In this document: positions 9,385 through 17,819 of the stretch, in pieces
How the letters are laid out: every line of letters begins with the position of its first letter
How positions within the stretch are numbered: the first letter of the stretch is position 1
DNA from: Liquorilactobacillus uvarum DSM 19971
GTDB lineage: Bacteria > Bacillota > Bacilli > Lactobacillales > Lactobacillaceae
Direction of reading: 5' to 3'
Assembly (NCBI RefSeq): GCF_001434935.1
Contig: NZ_AZEG01000011.1
Coordinates: 1-64,000, forward strand
DNA length: 64,000 bases
The notes under the pieces: generated by a model
What the model was told of the DNA's origin: nothing
Seen by the model: only the letters and a program-made list of their open reading frames with translations
The model's database searches: none
Program-made: the position numbers and the translations under genes

Positions 9385-10286
9385 GTATGCTCGTATCCAG
9401 TATTGGTCAGGGCCTGTTATGGGCCATTTTAGGTGTTGCGCTTTTCTTAACTTTCAGGATTCTTAATTTTCCTGATATGACGGTTGAGGGAACTTTTCCA
9501 TTAGGTGCCGCAACCGCAGTTACCGCTATTAGCCATGGTATGTCGCCTTTAATGGCAACCGCTCTGGCCTTTGTAACGGGAGCATTGGCTGGGTTAATCA
9601 CCGGATTGCTCTATACCAAGGGGAAAATTCCCATCTTATTAGCAGGTATTTTAGTCATGACAGCCTGTCTATCTGTTAATCTGCGTATCATGGGTGGTGC
9701 CAATGTTTCCCTCTTGGGTAAAAAAACGGTTTTCAGCAGCCATTTCTTGCAGTCATTACCAAAGTATTTTGATAGTGTTTATGTCGGACTTTTAATGATC
9801 ATAATCGTGACAATCCTCCTTATCCTATTTCTGCAAACAAATCTAGGGCAAGCCTTTATAGTAACGGGTGATAACCCTGTTATGGCACGTTCCTTCGGTA
9901 TTAACACTGATAATATGACGATCATGGGACTTATGCTGTCTAATGGCCTGATTGGACTTGGCGGTGCCTTGATTTCCCAAAATAATGGATATGCTGATAT
10001 AAATATGGGAATAGGAATCATCGTTATTGCACTCGCATCTATTATTATCGGTGAAGTCGTCTTTGGAGAATTGACCCTAAACCAACGTTTAGTTGCCGTC
10101 ACCCTTGGAAGTATTCTCTATCGCTTTGTTCTGTTGATTGTTTTACAGTTGGGTTTCAGTACCAACGACTTAAACCTATTATCTGCTATTATTCTTGCGA
10201 TTTGCTTAATGCTTCCCAACCTCAGCAAGTCACTAAAACTTGACCATGTAATCATGAAGGGAGTTGAAAATAATGGAACAAAATAA
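9381..10286 (+). CDS. trpY: ABC transporter permease (TrpY-like)
   Basis: Integral membrane permease of the branched-chain-type family (BPD_transp_2), 301 aa with about eight or nine hydrophobic segments. It starts with ATG overlapping the stop of the binding-protein gene (ATGA junction), implying translational coupling, and is followed by the ATPase gene with a small overlap. FLTFRILNFPDMTVEGTFPLGAA is the typical N-terminal pattern of these permeases. Substrate assignment (aromatic amino acid, probably tryptophan) rests on the family and on the leader peptide. Confidence 0.85.
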   Translation: MSMLVSSIGQGLLWAILGVALFLTFRILNFPDMTVEGTFPLGAATAVTAISHGMSPLMATALAFVTGALAGLITGLLYTKGKIPILLAGILVMTACLSVNLRIMGGANVSLLGKKTVFSSHFLQSLPKYFDSVYVGLLMIIIVTILLILFLQTNLGQAFIVTGDNPVMARSFGINTDNMTIMGLMLSNGLIGLGGALISQNNGYADINMGIGIIVIALASIIIGEVVFGELTLNQRLVAVTLGSILYRFVLLIVLQLGFSTNDLNLLSAIILAICLMLPNLSKSLKLDHVIMKGVENNGTK

Positions 10287-11052
10287 AATACCTATTCTTT
10301 CCTTGAAAAACATTGTCACTTTTGTCAATCGACGGACTCCTTCCGAAACAATGATTCTGAAGCATTTAAATCTTGATGTTTTCGATGGTGATTTCATCAC
10401 AGTTCTTGGCTCTAATGGTGCAGGAAAATCAACCCTCTTCAATACAATTGCAGGTACCTTACCTCCAAACAGTGGCCAAATACTGCATGCTGGCACCGAC
10501 ATTACAGGCGATTCTGTCGAAAAAAGATCGCGTTTTCTAGGACGAGTTTTTCAAGATCCCAAATTAGGAACAGCTCCCAGAATGACAGTAGCCGAAAATC
10601 TGCTTCTAGCCACCAAACGAGGTCAACACCGTACTTTAGCTCTGCGCCAATTAAAGCAAAACCTGCCTGCATTTAGACAAGCTACTGCCTCAATGAATAA
10701 CGGCTTGTCTGAACGAATTAATACAGCTACTGAAAACCTTTCAGGGGGGCAGCGCCAAGCGTTGAGCTTCCTTATGGCCACGATCAGGCGTCCAGATGTC
10801 CTATTGCTTGATGAACACACTGCTGCCTTAGATCCCAACACCAGCGCTCAATTAATGGACCAGACTAATGAAAAAGTTCTAGATCAAAAACTAACATGCT
10901 TGATGATTACCCATCATTTGGATGACGCTTTGAAGTACGGAAATCGTTTGATCGTTCTGGATGACGGTCAAGTCAAATTTGACGCCCGCGGAAAAGAAAA
11001 AGATGAACTTACTAAGGAGAAACTGCTTAGTTTCTTCGGGAATATTGCTTAA
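10273..11052 (+). CDS. trpZ: ABC transporter ATP-binding protein (TrpZ-like)
   Basis: Cytoplasmic ATPase of 259 aa that energises the preceding permease. Walker A GSNGAGKST (about residue 46), signature LSGGQRQAL, Walker B VLLLDEHTAALDP and switch His in ITHH are all present. The start at 10273 has AAGGGAG 9 nt upstream; an upstream in-frame TTG lies inside that Shine-Dalgarno. It overlaps the permease gene by 14 nt. The aspartate-histidine pair DEH replaces the usual DEP after Walker B, a pattern seen in this subfamily. Confidence 0.88.
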   Translation: MEQNKIPILSLKNIVTFVNRRTPSETMILKHLNLDVFDGDFITVLGSNGAGKSTLFNTIAGTLPPNSGQILHAGTDITGDSVEKRSRFLGRVFQDPKLGTAPRMTVAENLLLATKRGQHRTLALRQLKQNLPAFRQATASMNNGLSERINTATENLSGGQRQALSFLMATIRRPDVLLLDEHTAALDPNTSAQLMDQTNEKVLDQKLTCLMITHHLDDALKYGNRLIVLDDGQVKFDARGKEKDELTKEKLLSFFGNIA

Positions 11053-11234
11053 TTAATCATGTTTAAACTGCTGATCGAAAGTTTAAAAAACTAAATCGCA
11101 GTTGGTGTAATCTGAACCAATTACAAATAATGTCTTGCCTTCTGGCAAAAAAATTTCAAAAGCAAAAAAGTAATTTTAAATATCTGGAAGTTAGCGGTCC
11201 AAACTACCAGATTTCATTGTTTTACAACAAAAAT

Positions 11235-11270
11235 AGACTAGCAAAAATAATCTTTGCTAGTCTGTTTTTG
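11235..11270. terminator. Terminator after the trpXYZ-like operon
   Basis: AGACTAGCAAA pairs with TTTGCTAGTCT and is followed by GTTTTTG on the plus strand. The convergent gene ends 14 nt beyond, so it may also serve the minus strand. Confidence 0.8.
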
Positions 11271-11283
11271 TTTTGAAAAACTA

Positions 11284-12318
11284 TTACCTCACTACCGCCC
11301 GTTCTGCAATGTACTTTTTAATAATACGTTTCAAAGGACGGAAATTGGGACGAAGATCATAACTATGAACCTGGGCGCTCGTGATCGTTTCAAGCTCCAT
11401 TTTTATCCTCGTAACATCACGCTCGTCACTATACTTAATCCAGCTGATATTTTCCAGCCAATCAAAATACGCATGCTTGCCCTTGCCATAACTGTTTCCG
11501 AATAACAGACACGGAGTCTGGGTGAGAACTGAAAAAACCATTGCATGAAAGCGATCAGAGATAATCAATTCCTGATTTGCAATTTTTTGTAGCTGCTCTT
11601 CAAAAAGTTTTTCACGTGTTTTCGGTGTAATTTTTGTTGGTGTTTCCAAAACTGTATCCGTTCGCTCTAACGAGTAGTGCTTCTTTAAAATCAACTTCAG
11701 AGATTCAATAAACGATTCATCCAATATTTTCTCTCCATCATGGCGCAAGATAAATAATGCTCCAGACCTTTTAACATTAAAAGTTCTGGGTGTCAGATAC
11801 AGAACCATATCTGGAGTAAATGCAATCTTATTTTTAAAAGTCTTCTGCATCCGACGATAACTTTGCGCATCTCGAGCCAACAAAATCAAGTTGCGATTTT
11901 TGTTATAAGCCTCTTGGCTTAATTTCTTCTCATCTTCACCATAAGCTGTCTTCTCAAAATGTATCGACTGTGGAAAAGAAATTGTTAAATTATCTGTGAA
12001 TGTGCTGAAAACATCTCGTCGATCTTTTTCAATGTCAGTATAAAGACTTCCCATATTTCCACCACCAACATACCCAACAATATCTTGTTTGGAAATAATT
12101 TCTTTTACCGCACTAATACCTGCCTCATTATCATAATCCATAATTTCAATGTATTGATATTCTGGAAACTCTTTTTTAAAAAAGATGCGTGAAGCCAAAG
12201 AAACAGCCTGATCTCCCATATTTGTATAACTTGGAACACCAAACATAAACATTTTAGGCCTATCACTCTGAGGAAGCTCTGGACTTGCATTTTTTGTCTC
12301 AATAAAGAAATCTGCCAT
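11284..12318 (-). CDS. Polysaccharide pyruvyl transferase family protein
   Basis: 344 aa, PS_pyruv_trans family (CsaB/WcaK-like), enzymes that add ketal pyruvate to surface polysaccharides. Family features are FGVPSYTNMGDQAVSLASRIFFKK near the N-terminus, YVGGGNMGSLY, and the C-terminal ISDRFHAMVFSVLTQTPCLLFGNSYGKGKHAYFDWL. The start at 12318 (MADFF) is chosen because AAAGGG lies 9 nt upstream, whereas the earlier ATG overlaps that site. It stands alone, without an adjacent polysaccharide cluster, so the acceptor is unknown. Confidence 0.82.
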   Translation of the reverse strand: MADFFIETKNASPELPQSDRPKMFMFGVPSYTNMGDQAVSLASRIFFKKEFPEYQYIEIMDYDNEAGISAVKEIISKQDIVGYVGGGNMGSLYTDIEKDRRDVFSTFTDNLTISFPQSIHFEKTAYGEDEKKLSQEAYNKNRNLILLARDAQSYRRMQKTFKNKIAFTPDMVLYLTPRTFNVKRSGALFILRHDGEKILDESFIESLKLILKKHYSLERTDTVLETPTKITPKTREKLFEEQLQKIANQELIISDRFHAMVFSVLTQTPCLLFGNSYGKGKHAYFDWLENISWIKYSDERDVTRIKMELETITSAQVHSYDLRPNFRPLKRIIKKYIAERAVVR

Positions 12319-12682
12319 TCTTATCATCCCTTTGCTGATCCTAAATTATTGTTCTATCTCCCAAAACTATGTTTACTAATTATCAAGTTTTTGTTTAACA
12401 TTGTCTATACCGATTATCATGGTCTCTATTTCTAGATTATGCAAGAAATGAGCATTTTCGTTTTTTATTTAAAAATACCCGTTAAACAACATACCTAAAA
12501 AAATAGCAACAGGTAATACCGATTCACTTAAAGTCTGACTATTGAACAATGTTAGTTCATATAATACAGAATTAAAGTAAAAAGCTAGATCAAAAGTTAA
12601 CTTTTGATCTAGCTTTTTACTTTATACTTTTATATTATTTTTTACCTCAAAATTTTTCAAAAAAACAGCTTTGAAAGTAAAA
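12319..12682. other. Intergenic region with palindromic repeat
   Basis: 364-nt gap between two minus-strand genes. Apart from the perfect palindrome at 12575-12622 and the AT-rich promoter zone of the pyruvyl-transferase-like gene near 12320-12430, I see no ORF or RNA gene. Confidence 0.5.
12575..12622. repeat. Perfect 48-nt palindrome, dispersed hairpin copy 2
   Basis: The left half AAGTAAAAAGCTAGATCAAAAGTT and its exact reverse complement abut without a spacer (written as 24 + 24 nt; core GTTAAC). It shares the GATCAAAAGTTAA core with the other copies, and its upstream flank (GTTAGTTCATATAATACAG) resembles those of the copies at 31966 and 50966. On the minus strand it could terminate nothing upstream, but it lies past the end of the 12683-13303 gene and can act as its terminator. 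Confidence 0.85.
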
Positions 12683-13303
12683 TCACCCGTTAATTTTTTT
12701 GCCTAGTGCTTTTTCATTACCAATAAATAAAAAGACCGGTGTATCCGACTGCATTTTACGACTGTCTGCAAGGTTACCAACATCATAGGGAACAAAACCA
12801 ATCTGATCGATCAAGTCTGCAATTTTTTCTTTCAGCCTTGAGTCATTACCCGCTAATGGCAGTGCGATTTTTTGAACATTCTCTTCAGGAGCTGCCAGCC
12901 CTGCTAGATCAGCAACTGGAATCGAATTAAACGCTTTAACAATAAAAGCACCCTCGAAATGTTCTGCTACCAATTCGCTCGTTGCATTTTGGTGCTCACG
13001 CAACTTCTCGATATCACCATCACGATGTGGAAAATAATTGGTAGCATCAACAACATCTTTCCCCTTTAACAACTGATTGTCTATTTCAAAAACAGCCTTA
13101 TAAGGTACTGCAAGAATAATTAGATCTTGCCTAGCCACTTCTGCCAAATTGCCTGCCTGAGCTTGCGGACCTAAACGCTCGAGCACAGGTTTTAGTTTCT
13201 CCAACCCATGTTTATTCGTTAAAACTACGGTATGCCCTTCCTTAATAAAAAGTTTAGCTAGTACTTGGGCAACATGTCCACCACCAATAAAACCTATTTT
13301 CAT
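12683..13303 (-). CDS. NADP-dependent F420-type oxidoreductase
   Basis: 206 aa with an N-terminal Rossmann fold (MKIGFIGGGHVAQVLAKLFIKEGHTVVLTNKHG), of the F420_oxidored/NADP-binding family. Further family segments are LIILAVPYKAVFEI, VDATNYFPHRDGD and VKAFNSIPVADL. Bacteria without F420 use this family with NAD(P)H on unknown substrates. The ATG has GGAGG upstream (AGGTGCAGTAA spacer region). It is a single gene ending near the palindromic repeat. The enzyme family is clear; no specific substrate can be assigned. Confidence 0.8.
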   Translation of the reverse strand: MKIGFIGGGHVAQVLAKLFIKEGHTVVLTNKHGLEKLKPVLERLGPQAQAGNLAEVARQDLIILAVPYKAVFEIDNQLLKGKDVVDATNYFPHRDGDIEKLREHQNATSELVAEHFEGAFIVKAFNSIPVADLAGLAAPEENVQKIALPLAGNDSRLKEKIADLIDQIGFVPYDVGNLADSRKMQSDTPVFLFIGNEKALGKKING

Positions 13304-13409
13304 TTACTGCACCTCCAAACACTTTCTACCTATATAAACTACGCTATCGCCGTCATTTTAAGTCATTTAAGCCTAAGTTACAAATTAATTGTTTGCACAT
13401 TTTCAATTC

Positions 13410-14228
13410 TTATGAAGAAAAATTTGCCGGCAATGTAACCTGAAAAGCCGCATTTCTTGTTGAACGTCCAGTTTGATAATTAAAAACGTACTTAGGTTGA
13501 ACATTAAACAGGTAAACATTAAAATTCAATGATCCATCATCTGATAGTGCCTGCATATGAACACCACGTGCCATCAATTCCTGGTTTCTGAAAAGTGGTT
13601 GAACCTGATAAATAACTTTATGCCCACGCTTTAAAGCATCTCGTACTTTTTCCTCATAAATAGTCTGCAATCTTTGATTCGAGAAAGCTGTTTGAGTAAA
13701 GAGGTTTTTAGGATTATTTTGATCACCACTTTGCTGTGATTGATCATAATCTCCATTCTGATCAATTCCCCCTGAAATCGAATATGCGATCAAATGGCCG
13801 CGATTCAAAATAGCTTCCCCGTTCTCCATTTTCTGATGCCACGCCGTTGGTTGAACATATTGCCGCACTCTTTGCCCATCATCTACAACATTCCTTTGTT
13901 CTAGATAAGCAGTGTTAGGACTTGAGGTGCGGTTTAAATTATCTAACGTGCTGTAGATTACTGTGTTTTTTCTCCAATCTTTCATCTGAAGTGTACTTTT
14001 ATTTCCATTAACCATTACTACCGGTGTGTCACCGGAGTGAAAATTCAAATTCATTAGTTTTTCAGCAGTCACATCCTTGAGATTGCTCTTTTGTCCAGTA
14101 GTTGTGGTAGTTGTGTTATTCACATTATTTTTTAGAAACTGGTCTGGCTGTGTGATAACATAAACCAGAAATAAAATGATTACAACTACACTTGACAACA
14201 CAGGCTTTCTCTTTTTTCTTCTACTCAT
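13410..14228 (-). CDS. Membrane-anchored DNA/RNA non-specific endonuclease
   Basis: 272 aa. A short basic N-terminus (MSRRKKRKP) is followed by one hydrophobic segment (about 11-28), so the catalytic domain is outside the membrane. A Thr/Asn-rich linker precedes the ββα-metal nuclease domain of the EndA/Sda1 type: NRGHLIAYSISGGIDQNGD carries the RGH catalytic His, and QNNPKNLFTQTAFSNQ the metal-binding Asn. The start at 14228 has AAGGAAA directly upstream. Roles known in the family are degradation of extracellular DNA and processing during DNA uptake. No competence genes are adjacent. Confidence 0.85.
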   Translation of the reverse strand: MSRRKKRKPVLSSVVVIILFLVYVITQPDQFLKNNVNNTTTTTTGQKSNLKDVTAEKLMNLNFHSGDTPVVMVNGNKSTLQMKDWRKNTVIYSTLDNLNRTSSPNTAYLEQRNVVDDGQRVRQYVQPTAWHQKMENGEAILNRGHLIAYSISGGIDQNGDYDQSQQSGDQNNPKNLFTQTAFSNQRLQTIYEEKVRDALKRGHKVIYQVQPLFRNQELMARGVHMQALSDDGSLNFNVYLFNVQPKYVFNYQTGRSTRNAAFQVTLPANFSS

Positions 14229-14353
14229 TTTCCTTCCCAACCTTCTTCTTAAATGAATCATTTTTTAAGCCGATAAATTGTACGTAAAAATGATTCTTGT
14301 TATATTGTAACAGAAGGTTAAACTTCAAAAAAAATTTTATAGGAGGATGTTTT

Positions 14354-14860
14354 ATGAGTAAAATTGCAGTTGTCGTTACAGACTTAGTCGAGGATATTGA
14401 GTATACATCCCCTGCCAATGCTTTAAAAAAAGACGGACATACTGTTGTTACCATTGGTTTTTCAGGAAAGAAAGCAGTAACTGGTAAACACGGTGCTGAA
14501 ATTCCTATCGATAAATCAATCGAAGAGGTAGATCCAGCAGATTTTGACGCTTTGCTGATTCCTGGCGGCTTTTCTCCAGATCAATTGCGTTCAGATCCAA
14601 ATTTTGTTGATTTTACTAGAAAATTTTTACTTGCAGATAAAAATGTTTTTGCGATTTGTCATGGACCACAGCTCTTTATACAGACGGGCTTAGTTAAAGG
14701 ACGTACAATGACATCATATCTAACTGTTCAGCCAGACCTTTACTATGCTGGTGCGCTAGTCAAAGATGCTCCAGTTGTAATTGATCATAATCTAATTACT
14801 AGCCGCACGCCTGACGATCTACCAGCTTTTAATAAAGCAATTACTGCAGCACTTAAATAA
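14354..14860 (+). CDS. DJ-1/PfpI family protein
   Basis: 168 aa, class I glutamine-amidotransferase-like fold. The nucleophile elbow Cys is in FAICHGPQLFI (about residue 100), and the preceding IPGGFSPDQLRSD provides the conserved Gly-Gly and acid region. Members act as stress-related deglycases, glyoxalases or peptidases. AGGAGG precedes the ATG at 14354; the longer in-frame ORF upstream has no Shine-Dalgarno. It is monocistronic, divergent from the nuclease gene and ends at a hairpin. Confidence 0.88.
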   Translation: MSKIAVVVTDLVEDIEYTSPANALKKDGHTVVTIGFSGKKAVTGKHGAEIPIDKSIEEVDPADFDALLIPGGFSPDQLRSDPNFVDFTRKFLLADKNVFAICHGPQLFIQTGLVKGRTMTSYLTVQPDLYYAGALVKDAPVVIDHNLITSRTPDDLPAFNKAITAALK

Positions 14861-14890
14861 TTTCGACAGCGCCACTGGTTCTAACTACAA

Positions 14891-14937
14891 CTGGACTAGG
14901 AACAAATTGACCTTTTGCTCCTAGCCCAGCTGTTTTC
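14891..14937 (+). terminator. Terminator of the DJ-1/PfpI gene
   Basis: CTGGACTAGGA pairs with TCCTAGCCCAG across an AAATTGACC loop, followed by CTGTTTTCTT. It lies between convergent genes. Confidence 0.7.
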
Positions 14938-14983
14938 TTAAAATGTCTAAAAGTTTCTTGATGCTCTTTAGTGATAAGTATTG

Positions 14984-15946
14984 CTATTTCTGGTGATATT
15001 TGCGCATTAATTCCGCTAAATGAACCTGATGAGTTGCAAATTCATGTGTCCGGCAAACATAATCATTCTCACGGCCTATCTTTGCAATATAGCCATTTAT
15101 ATAGTCAACTTCCGTCGGTCTTCCTTTAGAAAAGTCTTGGTACATTGACGGATAATGATACTTGTATGCATGACTGATCGTCGTTACTGAATCGATCTCC
15201 TGTTGACGTGTTTCGATTAAATGAATACCTGCACGTTCACACGCATCATATGCTTCATTGAATAATTGGCGTGCCATCTCAGGAACACCTTCATATTCGA
15301 TGAATTGTCCCATTTGAACTTCAAACATTGTACATAAAGTATTAACGACCGCGTTAAAAACAACCTTCGACATACACATTCCCAGATAATCTTCGGCAAA
15401 GATCGGATTGAGCATGGCCTTTTTAAATTCATCCATCATTTTTTGTGTAACTTCAGCGGGTTTAGTTCCAACATACTGTGCCACATGCATTTCTTCCGCA
15501 CCTTCAGCACCCATGAAATCAACATCTGCTGGACCGTCAAGGCGCGTTGCAATCATTGCTGTTCCACAAATAATATGTTCAGCTGGGAAGTATTTTGCAA
15601 TTTTTTCAAAATGTCCCATCCCATTCATTGCAGAAAAAACATATTGATCTTCGTGAAAAATGCCTGCAGCTGCATCACGTTTCAGCTCTTCATCAAGTTG
15701 CATCTGTTTTTTGAAAATAATCCAAACATCCGGATGACCCTGGTATTCTTCGGGGTAAAAAATGTTAATCGGCACAACTCGTCGGTTTTTATGATCGCGA
15801 GCTACAGAAACGCCACCTTGCTCCCGTACTTTTTCAACATTTGGTTCCCATGTGTCAATAAAATCGACCTCTACCTTTGCGTTTTCTTGAAGCATAACCC
15901 CATAACGATACCCCATTGCTCCTGCACCAATAATTCCATACTTCAT
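14984..15946 (-). CDS. Ketopantoate reductase family protein (T-box controlled, paralogue A)
   Basis: 320 aa, NADPH-dependent 2-keto/2-hydroxy acid reductase of the PanE fold. The N-terminal GAGAMGYRYGVML is the Rossmann nucleotide loop, SKVVFNAVVNT holds the catalytic Lys and Asn, and GRPTEVDYINGYI the substrate-binding Glu and Ser-Asp region. PanE homologues of Lactococcus act as D-hydroxyisocaproate dehydrogenases on branched-chain 2-keto acids. Start 15946 (MKYG) has GGGAG 8 nt upstream. A T-box with a likely Leu specifier precedes it, which supports a branched-chain substrate rather than pantothenate synthesis. A clear paralogue lies divergently at 16782. Confidence 0.85.
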   Translation of the reverse strand: MKYGIIGAGAMGYRYGVMLQENAKVEVDFIDTWEPNVEKVREQGGVSVARDHKNRRVVPINIFYPEEYQGHPDVWIIFKKQMQLDEELKRDAAAGIFHEDQYVFSAMNGMGHFEKIAKYFPAEHIICGTAMIATRLDGPADVDFMGAEGAEEMHVAQYVGTKPAEVTQKMMDEFKKAMLNPIFAEDYLGMCMSKVVFNAVVNTLCTMFEVQMGQFIEYEGVPEMARQLFNEAYDACERAGIHLIETRQQEIDSVTTISHAYKYHYPSMYQDFSKGRPTEVDYINGYIAKIGRENDYVCRTHEFATHQVHLAELMRKYHQK

Positions 15947-15975
15947 GAACATCACTCCCTATACTATTTTTGACA

Positions 15976-16246
15976 AAATAAAAAGCACCCCTGGTCTCAT
16001 CAACCAAAGGGCGCTTCCGCGTGGTACCACCTTTTTCGAATCATTCTCACAAACAATTCCTTAGTATGTATCAAAATAAATGACACATTCGCATGCTAAT
16101 GGATGCTACCCAATTCGTCTCGAAAAACGAACTCACAGAATTGAGCTTTTAAACAACAGTCCTGATACCTTTTCACTGAACGGTACTCTCTAGACAAAAC
16201 TGCTCCTCTAATCCCTCAACTCTGAACGAACACTATCAAAGATTGA
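15976..16246 (-). promoter_or_regulatory. T-box leader, probable Leu specifier
   Basis: The T-box core (minus strand GGTGGTACCACGC, about 16019-16031) is followed by a terminator of AAGCGCCC-type arms ending in TTTTTATTTT (15977-16016). Stem I is visible upstream (GAGTTGAG region against CTCAATTC) with an AGAGAG distal motif. In the specifier loop the best codon is CTC, in context G-CTC-A (16143-16145), meaning tRNA-Leu. The specifier is less certain than the T-box itself, because alternative base pairings of stem I exist. Confidence 0.85.
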
Positions 16247-16250
16247 TGTC

Positions 16251-16280
16251 AGTTTAACCTATGCATCATGCTTGTGTCAA
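16251..16280 (-). promoter_or_regulatory. Promoter of the Leu-type T-box transcript
   Basis: On the minus strand TTGACA (16275-16280), 18-nt spacer, TAAACT (16251-16256), just upstream of stem I. Confidence 0.65.
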
Positions 16281-16449
16281 GTTTTTAATTAATTTAATTT
16301 TAATCAATTTATCAGTTGCAATTTCAATTAATTATTTAAAATCTCTCCTAATCCAGCTACTATCAGCAATGATAAAAATTTATTTTTTAAAAAAAATTGA
16401 CTCTTTTACATGGTTGCGTTAAACTACGACTATATTAAAAAGTAATGAG

Positions 16450-16720
16450 ATTAAACGTGTTGATAAGAAGTGATAATTCATTTCCCGGATTAAGCGAACC
16501 TGGTTTGGTGAGAGCAGGTATCTTTGAATGTATTATCGATCATCTTGGAGCGCTGCAATCAAAGATCGGTGATTAAGTAAATTGCAGTGGAGAGCACCCA
16601 TTATTGTGCTGACGAATTGATTTTTAGTTCGGATAAGAGGCTTATCGTAGATGAGCGAACAAAGGTGGTACCACGCAAAAGCGTCCTTAGATATTTTTTA
16701 TCTGAGGTCGCTTTTTTGTT
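16450..16720 (+). promoter_or_regulatory. T-box leader, probable Ile specifier
   Basis: T-box core AGGTGGTACCACGC (16663-16676), then a terminator with arms AAGCGTCCTTAGAT and ATCTGAGGTCGCTT plus a T run. Stem I shows the classical AAGCGAACC...GGTGAGAGCAGG distal region. A long helix GATAATTCATT with GAATGTATTATC lies above the specifier loop. The loop places ATC (16539-16541) in context G-ATC-A, predicting tRNA-Ile. Confidence 0.88.
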
Positions 16721-16781
16721 TACTGTCATTATTTTTTATTTATCGACATTAACTAAAACGTTCCTGAAAGGGGTAATATAC

Positions 16782-17732
16782 ATGAAATTCACAGTTGTAG
16801 GTTCAGGTGCCATGGGCTATCGTTACGGAGTTTTGTTGCAAGAAGCAGGTAATGAGGTTGAATTTGTAGATACATGGAAACCAAATGTTGAAAAGGTTAA
16901 GGAACAGGGAGGTGTTTTTGTCTCACGTGATCACAAAGATCGGCACCTCGTACCTGTAAAAATGTTCTATCCCGAAGATTATAGTGGCGATCCTGATGTT
17001 TGGGTTGTCTTTGATAAGCAAATGCATCTCGCAGATTTTCTGAAACGCATGGAGCATTCTTTCAATGATAAACAATACGTCTTAACTTGCATGAATGGGA
17101 TGGGTCATGTTGAAAAATTACTTCAATATTTCAAACCAGAGAAAGTTATCGCTGGAACCGCACTTGTTGCAACAGTTCTAAATGGACCTGGAGATGTTGA
17201 TTTCATCGGAGCTCGCGGTGCAGGTACGATGAATCTTGCAAACTATACGGAAAAACCAGACGAAACGACCCACAAAATCGTCAGTGAACTTGAAAAGGCT
17301 CAATTCAATCCCAATTTAACAACTAATTTCATGGGCACATTGTTAGCCAAGGTTGTCTTTAACTCTGTCGTTAACACACTGTGTACACTGTTTGAAATTA
17401 CGATGGGAGAATTTGCAAGCTACCCTGGTGCAGACGAATTGAGCAAGCAGTTAATCAATGAAGCATATGATGTTTGTGAACGCGCTGGTATTCAAATGCT
17501 CAATACCCGCCAAGAAGAATTAGAAAGTGTTAACTACGTTTCGACTGTTGCTAACCCCCTGCACTACCCATCTATGTACCAAGATATGTCGCACAACCGA
17601 CCTACTGAAGTTGATTACATAAATGGCTATTTAGTAAAATTGGGGCGCAAGTATCATTATGAAGCGGCAACGCATGCATTCTTGACACATCTTGTTCATT
17701 TAGCTGAACATACACGCCAGCAAAACAACTAA
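16782..17732 (+). CDS. Ketopantoate reductase family protein (T-box controlled, paralogue B)
   Basis: 316 aa, close paralogue of the divergent gene at 14984. The Rossmann loop GSGAMGYRYGVLLQ, catalytic AKVVFNSVVNTLCTLFE and RPTEVDYINGYLVKLG are conserved. AAAGGGG lies upstream of the ATG at 16782. An Ile-type T-box precedes it, so it would be induced when tRNA-Ile is uncharged. Substrate is inferred to be a branched-chain 2-keto or 2-hydroxy acid such as 3-methyl-2-oxovalerate. Classical ketopantoate reduction remains possible for one of the two. Confidence 0.85.
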   Translation: MKFTVVGSGAMGYRYGVLLQEAGNEVEFVDTWKPNVEKVKEQGGVFVSRDHKDRHLVPVKMFYPEDYSGDPDVWVVFDKQMHLADFLKRMEHSFNDKQYVLTCMNGMGHVEKLLQYFKPEKVIAGTALVATVLNGPGDVDFIGARGAGTMNLANYTEKPDETTHKIVSELEKAQFNPNLTTNFMGTLLAKVVFNSVVNTLCTLFEITMGEFASYPGADELSKQLINEAYDVCERAGIQMLNTRQEELESVNYVSTVANPLHYPSMYQDMSHNRPTEVDYINGYLVKLGRKYHYEAATHAFLTHLVHLAEHTRQQNN

Positions 17733-17742
17733 AAAACTAAAG

Positions 17743-17788
17743 AAGGATTTAATCTATTCAAGCTTCGAATGGATTGAATCCTTTTTTA
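17743..17788 (+). terminator. Terminator of paralogue B
   Basis: AAGGATTTAATCTATTC pairs with GAATGGATTGAATCCTT across a 7-nt loop and is followed by a run of T. It also marks the right limit of the degraded transporter gene. Confidence 0.85.
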
Positions 17789-17819
17789 GTTAATGATACA
17801 CATCAATCTCAATTGCTAA

